From positions 62,001 through 126,000 of the forward strand of contig NZ_MZGX01000015.1 in the NCBI RefSeq assembly GCF_002051585.1: 64,000 nucleotides of DNA, read 5' to 3'. The notes under the pieces were generated by a model, which was not told the origin of the DNA, searched no databases, and was given only the letters and a program-made list of their open reading frames with translations. A program made the position numbers and the translations under genes. The stretch is from Ruminiclostridium hungatei (GTDB lineage Bacteria; Bacillota; Clostridia; Acetivibrionales; DSM-1351). The first letter of the stretch is position 1. Each line of letters starts with the position of its first letter. Shown here piece after piece: positions 55,475 through 62,627 of the stretch.

Positions 55475-56892
55475 GTGTAAGCAAAGAAACCTATAGGTAT
55501 CTGGCCGGCAAAACAAATAAACTCAATCCCATTGCTGAACATGAAATTAATAAAATGCTTATAAATGGATTTTTATCTCATAAAAAGTTCAAAAATATAT
55601 TACATCCTTCAAGTAATAGTCTGGAATATATTCTTGACAGTGCTTTGGAAAAAATAACTTTACAGGTAACACAACAATGTAATCTGCGGTGCGAATATTG
55701 TATATATTCGGGAGACACCGGAAATTACCAGAACAGAAGCCATCAAAGTAAAAAAATGAGCTTTGAGCTGGCGAGAAAGGGTATTGATTTTTTGATTGCG
55801 CATTCTCAGGATTCTAACAGATTAAATGTGGCATTTTATGGCGGAGAGCCACTTTTGGAATTTGAACTTATAAAAAATTGTATAAAATATGCAAAAGAAC
55901 AAGCAGAAGGTAAAGAAATATCCTTTTCAATAACAACAAATGCAACGCTGCTAAATGAAGAAATTATCAAATATTTATATGAAAATGAAATCATGCTTAC
56001 CATCAGTCTGGATGGACCGAAGGAAATACATAATAAAAACAGAAAATTTGCCGGCAGCGGCACAGGCTCCTTTGACAAAATAATGGAAAACATGGAGATT
56101 CTCAAGGAGAGCTACCCAGACTACTTTAAAAATGTAATGTTCAATGTGGTCATGGATCCGACGGCGGATTATAAATGCATATCCGAATTTTTTGTGGGCT
56201 ATGACACTGTAAAGGAAGCCCAACAAATGGCAACTATGCCTTCTGCGCAATATTCAGATAAGACTGTGACTATGGACGAAAATTTCAGAGCAGATTATAA
56301 TTATGAATTCTTCAAAATTTTCTTATATAAACTGGGACGGCTTGAGAAAAAGTATGTAAGTAATTTGAACCTATCGTATTTTGGAAGGTTAAAAAGTACT
56401 TATCATGAAAAAAGGACACCTACATCTGGTCTTCATGATTACGGACACCCAGGCGGACCTTGCATACCTGGACAGATGAGACTGTTTATGGACGTAGATG
56501 GTGTGTTTTACCCCTGTGAGAGGGTGAGCGAGATATCTGACGCAATGAAAATAGGAACTTTGGAGAGCGGCTTTGATATAGAGAAGTGCATGAAAATACT
56601 TAACATAGGTAAAATTACAGAGCAAAGCTGTATAAACTGCTGGGCTTTCAGATATTGCTTCCAATGTGCTGCTTTTGCGGATGACACAAAAAACCTTACT
56701 GCTAAAAAAAGATTGCAGCAATGTGAGAGTACAAAAAGAGATATAGAAGAACAATTGAAGGACTACTGTACATTATTGGAGCTGGGATATGACTTTGAAG
56801 GTGAGGAAAATCCTTTTATTCAAATTTCAAAAAAAGAATGGGAGGCAAAAGAAAATGATACGGAAAAAAAGACTGCTGGTATATCCCTTTGA
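55378..56892 (+). CDS. Radical SAM/SPASM peptide maturase (CcpM-like)
   Basis: About 504 residues. The N-terminal ~85 residues (CYIYDVNKNGIIGVSKETY) look like the leader-recognition region of such maturases. The radical SAM motif CNLRCEYC is at 101-108, followed by AFYGGEPLLEF. The C-terminal SPASM part has YPCER and a cysteine-rich run (CINCWAFRYCFQC) for auxiliary clusters. It fits the clostridial Cys-rich peptide maturase class. The start is uncertain: ATGs at 55339, 55369, 55378 and 55390 all lack a good ribosome site. I chose 55378 because the protein resembles its family from there. Confidence 0.9.
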   Translation: MDIFMLESKPFIYPFCTAGGCYIYDVNKNGIIGVSKETYRYLAGKTNKLNPIAEHEINKMLINGFLSHKKFKNILHPSSNSLEYILDSALEKITLQVTQQCNLRCEYCIYSGDTGNYQNRSHQSKKMSFELARKGIDFLIAHSQDSNRLNVAFYGGEPLLEFELIKNCIKYAKEQAEGKEISFSITTNATLLNEEIIKYLYENEIMLTISLDGPKEIHNKNRKFAGSGTGSFDKIMENMEILKESYPDYFKNVMFNVVMDPTADYKCISEFFVGYDTVKEAQQMATMPSAQYSDKTVTMDENFRADYNYEFFKIFLYKLGRLEKKYVSNLNLSYFGRLKSTYHEKRTPTSGLHDYGHPGGPCIPGQMRLFMDVDGVFYPCERVSEISDAMKIGTLESGFDIEKCMKILNIGKITEQSCINCWAFRYCFQCAAFADDTKNLTAKKRLQQCESTKRDIEEQLKDYCTLLELGYDFEGEENPFIQISKKEWEAKENDTEKKTAGISL

Positions 56893-57970
56893 CAATGATT
56901 TTTTAGCTGTAATCAAGCATACTGAGCTTATAAGCGAATATGAGATTACAAAATTAGTCTCGCCCAATGGCTGGGGGTTCGCAGGTAAAGATGCAGGAAG
57001 CTCAGGAAAGTGGAAAGAAACAGGGATAAAGGTAGAGGGGAATTTTAAAGAAGCTTTGGGTGCCTGCGAGGCCGTACTCTTTGTTGATTCCCATTTGAAG
57101 CTGGATTTTGAAAAAATAGTTTATCCCAAAATGCTGGAAGCTATAACAGGAAAGAAGGATATCCTGTGTGAAATAAAAGTTGAAGATAAAATAAAAAAGG
57201 AATTGGCTGAACTTGCTTCAAACAATGGGGTAAGCTGCGATTTCTTAAGTGACAATGAGGTGTGGTCTTCCCCTGCACTCAGTGAAATTTATAATATAAA
57301 CATACCGGTTATTTTCGTATTGGGAATTTCGGAAAGAGCGAATAAATTTGAAATACAACTGGCTCTCAGAAAAAGGTTGCTTAAGGAAGGCTATAAAGTC
57401 AGTCAAGTAGGAACAAAAAAATATTGTGAGCTTTTAGGCTTTCACTCCATGCCGAGCTTCATTTATGGTAACAGCTTATCGGAGCCAGAAAAGATAACCT
57501 TGTTCAATCATTATATTAAGAAAATGGAGAAGGAAGAGAAGCCGGATGTGATTATTATCGGGTTACCCGGCGGGACAATGAAATTTAATAACAAGTACAC
57601 CTGCAATTATGGAATTACTTCCTATGAAATATCTCAGGCTGTTATTCCGGATGCGGCAATTTGCAGTGTCCTGTATGAAGATTATAAACCTGCTTATTTT
57701 GAAAACGTTTGTAAATCTTTGCAGTATAAATTAGGCTTTAAGGTGGATTGCTTCAATTTATCAAATTATCAGTTTGACTGGATAAGAACTGAGTCATCCA
57801 TGCAAATGTGCTTTACGTTGCTGGATTCAAAGGCTGTTATTCAAAAAATTGAAAATTTATCCGGGATGGAAACACCAATCTTTAATATTCTTGAGGAAGA
57901 TCATTCGGATGAAATGTGCAAATTCATATTGGATAAATTAGGCAGCTATGCAGAAGTATCGGCTTTTTAA
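56855..57970 (+). CDS. Peptide maturation system companion protein (TIGR04066-like)
   Basis: 371 residues from the ATG at 56855 (GGGAGG nine bases upstream), overlapping the maturase gene by 38 bases. Two parts are seen: an N-terminal part (1-155) and a C-terminal alpha/beta part starting NIPVIFVLGISERANKFEIQ with PDVIIIGLPGG. As I recall, a protein of this type always goes with the CcpM maturase and a carrier-like protein and has no known reaction. The C-terminal part looks related to the C-terminal domain of the S8 protease two genes on. Confidence 0.78.
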   Translation: MIRKKRLLVYPFDNDFLAVIKHTELISEYEITKLVSPNGWGFAGKDAGSSGKWKETGIKVEGNFKEALGACEAVLFVDSHLKLDFEKIVYPKMLEAITGKKDILCEIKVEDKIKKELAELASNNGVSCDFLSDNEVWSSPALSEIYNINIPVIFVLGISERANKFEIQLALRKRLLKEGYKVSQVGTKKYCELLGFHSMPSFIYGNSLSEPEKITLFNHYIKKMEKEEKPDVIIIGLPGGTMKFNNKYTCNYGITSYEISQAVIPDAAICSVLYEDYKPAYFENVCKSLQYKLGFKVDCFNLSNYQFDWIRTESSMQMCFTLLDSKAVIQKIENLSGMETPIFNILEEDHSDEMCKFILDKLGSYAEVSAF

Positions 57971-57978
57971 GGAGGATA

Positions 57979-58100
57979 GCGTGAAAGATACATGTGGTAA
58001 GTCAAAGTGGATTTCACGCAGCGAAAGCCACTACGTGTCTTTCATTACTATTTGTGTACGCGCTATGCGTGTAGATTGGAGTTTAACATGGAACATATAG
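57979..58100 (+). other. Small ORF with competing hairpins before the carrier-like gene
   Basis: GGAGG (57971-57975) points to a GTG at 57981 that opens a 39-codon frame ending at 58100, inside the next gene. The GTG region can pair in two ways: GCGTGAAA (57979-57986) with TTTCACGC (58012-58019), or the stretch 57981-57997 with 58028-58045 (about 16 pairs with G-U and one bulge). These exclude each other. A translational switch or a decayed element is possible. The peptide itself matches nothing I know. Confidence 0.4.
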
Positions 58101-58348
58101 AAAATAGGTTGGACGATATATTTAAAAAGAGATTTGGTATAGAGATGAGCCCGATAAAAGAAGCGGTAAGAGATAAAAAACTTTTAGGACAAGAGTTCGG
58201 TATGCCTCCCAGAGATTTATTATATCTATTTTTTGATGTAGAAGAAAAATTTTCAATAAAAATCCCCCAGGAAGCTGTTGCCTCCGGTGAATTCAGCACC
58301 TATGACGGCATATGTAAAATTATAGATAATGAACTTAGAAATGAATAG
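58088..58348 (+). CDS. Acyl-carrier-related protein without the attachment serine
   Basis: 86 residues from the ATG at 58088 (GGAG about six bases upstream). Helical pattern and length are those of an acyl carrier protein (LDDIFKKRFGIEMS, then LYLFFDVEEKFSIKIP). At the phosphopantetheine site, where carriers have DSL, it reads PPRDL with no serine. So it probably carries no thioester and acts as a binding partner. It matches the carrier-related protein that I recall with CcpM systems (TIGR04069 type). It overlaps the protease gene by 20 bases. Confidence 0.8.
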   Translation: MEHIENRLDDIFKKRFGIEMSPIKEAVRDKKLLGQEFGMPPRDLLYLFFDVEEKFSIKIPQEAVASGEFSTYDGICKIIDNELRNE

Positions 58349-59990
58349 ACAAGTAAAAATAGTTATTATTGATGATGGGATAAATGAAAAGCTATATAAC
58401 ACAGGGAGTCTGTGGCTGAATTTAGAAGTGACCAGAGACCTTCAAATACGTCAGCGGGAGGATTACTCCCCATATGAGCCCAGTCACGGTACCGCCTGCG
58501 GGGCAATTATCAAGAAATACAGTACTGATGCTGAATTGGGCAGTATAAAAGTGCTGAATGAGACCGGGCGCGGAGTCAGGGATCAGCTTATTACAGCCCT
58601 ATGCTGGTGTACGGACAATGATATAAAGCTTATAAATTTAAGCCTTGGCACAATCGACTTCAGAGATTATGAAGCGGTGCGCAAGGCTGTAAATTATGCT
58701 GTCAGTAAAGGAGTCATCATTATAGCAGCGTGTAATAATGGGAACTTATTTACTCAACCGGCCTCTCTATCGGATGTTATCGGAGTAAAATGTGATATGG
58801 ATGGCAAATTGAAGGAAGGGCAGTACAGATACAATTGTTATCCCCTGGATGGAATTGACATAACAGCTTGTGCATCCCATTTCCTCGTGAAATATGATGA
58901 CACAGGGAAAAAAACAGCTCCATGCAACAGTTTTGCAGCGCCTATGATAACTGCAGAAGCCTGTAATATTTTGCAGCATAATCCATCCATTTCATTTCAA
59001 GAAATGAGACGAAAACTTGCTGAGGGGGCGGAAAATGCCCTGCCGGAAAACTGGCATGCAAACATGTACCCAAGGGCTGACTGGATAGAAAACGCAATAG
59101 TATTCAATACGAGCTGCTCAAAAAACTCAACGGTGAATATACCTTACAGTGGTGTTGTAAAAAGCGTAATAGATATTAGATGTAGCAAAAGCGAAGAAGG
59201 TATGGGAAAAGTTCTTGAATACTTAAAGAAAAGCAAGGCTATTCTGAATGGAATTGATACGGTTATAGCCAATTTGGCCCATTCTACCTGTGCAGCAAAT
59301 GACACAAGCCTGCTGGATTTAGTCTGTTTCCTTGAGAGTATGGATAAGAACCTGGTCTGCTTGGATGACAATTGGCCCTATCAAAATATTTTCTACGATG
59401 ATAGTAGAGAAAGAATAAAAGTATTTCATCCGTCAGTCTATGCAAATGTTACGAGTGGTGAAAAAACGTATATTGATGTACCCGTGATAGCCATCTGTGA
59501 TTTCAGCGGTACTGAATTCCTTAATAGTATAGGAAGACTGAAGGATATTTTTCGTGAAAACGGTTATAACGCTATTGCAGTGTCGGATACATGTAAAGGA
59601 ATTGCAGCGGGAATCGAGTATTTGCCCTGCATGGGAAATGCATTATGGGACGAGTCGGTGCATATTTCCCTGGAACACCTGAACAGGATATATGACCCTG
59701 ATATAATTCTTTTGGGTATTGATGCTTTAAATAGGGAGATTGATTATTTAAAAGCACTGGAAAACAAGTATGAAGTAGATATTAAGATTTGTATTCCAAA
59801 AGAAAAAAATCACTGCGTACATGATATTAATAATCTCGGTACAAGAAGTAAAAATATGCTGGTTCTCACAGGAGATGGGCAAGAGAGTTGTGAGAAAATA
59901 ATAAACATCTCTGATGAATTCCATGTAGAGATGCTATATAAATATATTGTTGAGTTGTTTGATAAAAATAGTAAGCTTAGCGGAGAATAA
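58329..59990 (+). CDS. S8 (subtilisin-family) peptidase with a C-terminal companion domain
   Basis: 553 residues. Catalytic triad in order: Asp15 or Asp16 (VIIDDGI), His53 (SHGTACG) and Ser201 (CNSFAAPM, where GTS is usual). There is no signal peptide or propeptide, so it acts in the cytoplasm, probably cutting the leader after modification. From about 395 an alpha/beta domain follows (DVPVIAICDFSGTEFLNSIG, later PDIILLGIDAL) that resembles the C-terminal part of the companion protein encoded upstream. An ATG at 58341 is an alternative start. Confidence 0.87.
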   Translation: MNLEMNRQVKIVIIDDGINEKLYNTGSLWLNLEVTRDLQIRQREDYSPYEPSHGTACGAIIKKYSTDAELGSIKVLNETGRGVRDQLITALCWCTDNDIKLINLSLGTIDFRDYEAVRKAVNYAVSKGVIIIAACNNGNLFTQPASLSDVIGVKCDMDGKLKEGQYRYNCYPLDGIDITACASHFLVKYDDTGKKTAPCNSFAAPMITAEACNILQHNPSISFQEMRRKLAEGAENALPENWHANMYPRADWIENAIVFNTSCSKNSTVNIPYSGVVKSVIDIRCSKSEEGMGKVLEYLKKSKAILNGIDTVIANLAHSTCAANDTSLLDLVCFLESMDKNLVCLDDNWPYQNIFYDDSRERIKVFHPSVYANVTSGEKTYIDVPVIAICDFSGTEFLNSIGRLKDIFRENGYNAIAVSDTCKGIAAGIEYLPCMGNALWDESVHISLEHLNRIYDPDIILLGIDALNREIDYLKALENKYEVDIKICIPKEKNHCVHDINNLGTRSKNMLVLTGDGQESCEKIINISDEFHVEMLYKYIVELFDKNSKLSGE

Positions 59991-60017
59991 AACATTTAAG
60001 GCACGGTTTGGATTTAC

Positions 60018-61022
60018 CTATTTTTCTTTTATAGCTGCAATTTCAGCCGTACCAAACTCCGCCAGGGGATTTTTACTTACAGCGTCCCGGAGCTGCTGCT
60101 GATCCAGATGTGTATAAATCTCAGTGGTTGCAATGCTCTGATGTCCAAGCAGCTCCTGCAGTGCTCTTATATCCACATTTCCGTATTTATACATCAAGGT
60201 AGCGGCGGTATGCCTGAGCTTATGTGTGGAGTAGCGCTGCGGGTCAAGTCCTGCCTCGCTTATGTACTTCTTAACTATTTTCTGAACGCTTTCCTTGCTG
60301 ATTCTCCGCTTGTGCCCGCTTATGAACAAAGCATTCCTATCCTTGATGCCATTGGACGGTCTTATTTTTATATAAGCCTCAAGGACTTGAACACATGCCT
60401 TGTTGAGAGGGATGCTGCGTTCCTTGTCCCCTTTACCTATGACGGTCAGGGTATTATTCTTTATGTTATTCAAGTTTATGCCTACAAGTTCTGAAAGACG
60501 TATCCCGCAATTAAGAAAGATAGTCAGAATTGCCAAGTCTCTTACGGAATTTGGTCCCTCACTGACTGAAACAGATGTCAGCAGCTTTTTGCTTTCTTCA
60601 ACATTTAAATATCTGGGCAGCCGCTTGAGGATTTTGGGAGATTCCAGTTCATTTGCCGGGTTAAAGTCCAGCAGCTTGGCTTTGGTTGCAAGATAGTTGA
60701 AAAAGGTCTTCAGGCTGGCTACCTTCCTTGCACGGGCATGAGAAGTATTGTCCCGGTTATTGCTGACAAAGGACATATAAGAATACAGATCGCTCAGGAC
60801 AACAGTTTTGAGCAGTGCTATATCAACATCGGTTATGGGAATGTCATCAAATTCCATATTTTTATCGGCCAGATTCCTATGCAGCTTCAAAAAGCGGAAG
60901 AAAACCCTTAAATCATAAAAATACACTTGAACGGTATTTACGGATTTTCCCTTTATTGTCTGCAGATAGTTTAAAAAGTCTCTTAAAACCTCAGGCATTT
61001 CATAATCTGATATATTTTTCAT
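60018..61022 (-). CDS. Tyrosine recombinase (XerC/XerD-like)
   Basis: 334 residues from the ATG at 61022, with GAGGT six bases upstream; an in-frame ATG at 61034 overlaps that site. The catalytic residues are in order: Arg in NCGIRLSELVG, Lys in GKGDKERSIP, HKLRHTAATL (His and Arg), LGHQSIATTEIYTHL (His and Tyr). A SAM-like core-binding domain fills the N-terminus. It is about 35 residues longer than standard XerC/XerD. It may be the chromosome dimer resolvase or an orphan integrase. No attachment-site repeats are seen nearby. Confidence 0.92.
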   Translation of the reverse strand: MKNISDYEMPEVLRDFLNYLQTIKGKSVNTVQVYFYDLRVFFRFLKLHRNLADKNMEFDDIPITDVDIALLKTVVLSDLYSYMSFVSNNRDNTSHARARKVASLKTFFNYLATKAKLLDFNPANELESPKILKRLPRYLNVEESKKLLTSVSVSEGPNSVRDLAILTIFLNCGIRLSELVGINLNNIKNNTLTVIGKGDKERSIPLNKACVQVLEAYIKIRPSNGIKDRNALFISGHKRRISKESVQKIVKKYISEAGLDPQRYSTHKLRHTAATLMYKYGNVDIRALQELLGHQSIATTEIYTHLDQQQLRDAVSKNPLAEFGTAEIAAIKEK

Positions 61023-61333
61023 TGGTAACCTCATAGTTATGATAGAATAAATTATTTTTGGGTATTATAATAATATGCATACTCTGACTAAAAAACCAAA
61101 TATTTCTAAATATGTAAAAATTACTATTGATTTCCAGTAATTATATTGTTATTATGTTATAGGTTCAAATAAATTGGTAGAAATTATAGTAGTGTGCATT
61201 TTCTATAACAATAATTATAGCATCATTTTCCACATAAAATAAGGGCTTACTTTTTTTCATTCTTCATACAAACTTCACAATTAGGTGATATAATTAAAAT
61301 AGTTTTATAAATTGGGTTTAGAAAGGGATTTTG
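61023..61333. promoter_or_regulatory. Divergent AT-rich region with an extended -10 promoter
   Basis: About 310 bases. TGATATAAT at 61286-61294 is an extended -10 element 40 bases before the Spo0E-like gene, with no clear -35 box. I see nothing else I can support. Confidence 0.45.
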
Positions 61334-61507
61334 ATGAGGGAGCTAGATAAATTAAAAATAAAATTAAAAATTAATAAATTACGGCAGGAGATAAATCAAA
61401 AAATTGCCGAGGGAGACGATCTCAATGACAACGAGATACTATCACTCAGTGAACGGCTGGATATACTTATAAACCAATGGTATAAGTATGATAATCTCCA
61501 AAGATGA
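61334..61507 (+). CDS. Spo0E-family aspartyl-phosphate phosphatase
   Basis: 57 residues. AAAGGGA lies six bases before the ATG. It is a two-helix protein with the family pattern: LRQEINQKIAEGDDLNDNEI, then LSLSERLDILINQWYK (SERLD in place of the usual SQELD). Such proteins dephosphorylate Spo0A-P and delay sporulation. The gene is easy to miss because of its size. Confidence 0.85.
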   Translation: MRELDKLKIKLKINKLRQEINQKIAEGDDLNDNEILSLSERLDILINQWYKYDNLQR

Positions 61508-61522
61508 GCAAGTTCCGGAAGT

Positions 61523-62467
61523 TCAGCAATCATCTTCCTCCATGTTTTTACATGGAAGCTCATAGTCTGCAAAAAAATTATCATTAAATTTTTCAATAGG
61601 CTCCGGGCCTCTCATTATATGTCTTTCAATCTGAAGTACACCATCAGGATCTGCTTTTACTCTCCAGTCAACCATCATTATTTGTTCCCCCACAATTTCA
61701 ATTCCTGTAATCCCCTTTGAATGAATACAGCAGCCTGTGTTAAAATATGGCAGCTCCTGGCTCTTCGGAAATTTCTGCCGGTGTGTATGGCCGCAAATAA
61801 GCATTCTCTTGTGCTTTAAAATCCATTTTTTATATGTCCTTTCAATTTTATGCCTTTTAAAATGATTCCTGGCAGGACTGGAGGGGTTTTGGAAGCCCAC
61901 CACATGCATGAATCTCCAAAAGTATCTCAGTAAAAACATATTGATAACCCATAGCTGATCGTTCATAAGATCACCCTGATGCCCATGAACTATGAGAATC
62001 TCCTGACCGCTGGACCTGTTTTTCAACACCAGGGCTTCAATAGGCTTAAGCCCCACAAACAGGTCATGTATATCCTGGGTATAGTCATCATAGAACTTAT
62101 AAAAATTCTTTTTTACATAGTCCTTATTTTTTAAATAAATATTATGGTTTCCATACAACATAATCATTTTTTTATTATCATGAAGCTTTTTCAGAACAGA
62201 AAAAACATCACTGTGAGCCAGCCTGATGTGCTTGAATTTGGGATATTCCCACAGTTCATCCCCATCACCAACTTCCACATACACATAATCATTCTCAAAA
62301 TAATACTCCAACGCTCTCAACAGTATATTTTGATTTCTGCTGAATTCATCTGATACACTGTCGTCGCCTCTGTGACAATCGCTGAAAAAAATGTATCTGG
62401 AATTATGGTCGAAATACTCAACCTTTGCGTTTTTATAGGCCTTCATCAGTTTTTCATCTGTAAACAT
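61523..62467 (-). CDS. Metallophosphoesterase (calcineurin type)
   Basis: 314 residues from the ATG at 62467 (GGGAGA seven bases upstream; a TTG just before it is not needed). The five metal motifs are SDCHRGD, GDGDELWE, YGNHN, VHGHQGD and CGHTHR. It is soluble, with a UDP-diacylglucosamine-hydrolase-like layout, but its substrate is unknown. It converges on the Spo0E-like gene with only 15 bases between them. Confidence 0.9.
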   Translation of the reverse strand: MFTDEKLMKAYKNAKVEYFDHNSRYIFFSDCHRGDDSVSDEFSRNQNILLRALEYYFENDYVYVEVGDGDELWEYPKFKHIRLAHSDVFSVLKKLHDNKKMIMLYGNHNIYLKNKDYVKKNFYKFYDDYTQDIHDLFVGLKPIEALVLKNRSSGQEILIVHGHQGDLMNDQLWVINMFLLRYFWRFMHVVGFQNPSSPARNHFKRHKIERTYKKWILKHKRMLICGHTHRQKFPKSQELPYFNTGCCIHSKGITGIEIVGEQIMMVDWRVKADPDGVLQIERHIMRGPEPIEKFNDNFFADYELPCKNMEEDDC

Positions 62468-62539
62468 CAAGACTCTCCCTAAGATAATTTATATTAGTAT
62501 AGTTCTAAATGACAGGTTTTATAAATATAATTTCATGTT

Positions 62540-62576
62540 TACCACTAAATTAAAGTGGTATCTTATAACCTATAAT
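62540..62576 (+). promoter_or_regulatory. Palindrome and -10 box before the 2-oxoacid oxidoreductase gene
   Basis: TACCACT/AGTGGTA (62540-62560, 7-base spacer), then TATAAT at 62571-62576. The palindrome sits where the -35 box would be, so a regulator may bind there. Confidence 0.45.
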
Positions 62577-62627
62577 ATATTGTGCTTTTTTGGTAATAAA
62601 TAAACTTTATCAAGAAGAGGTGAATTT

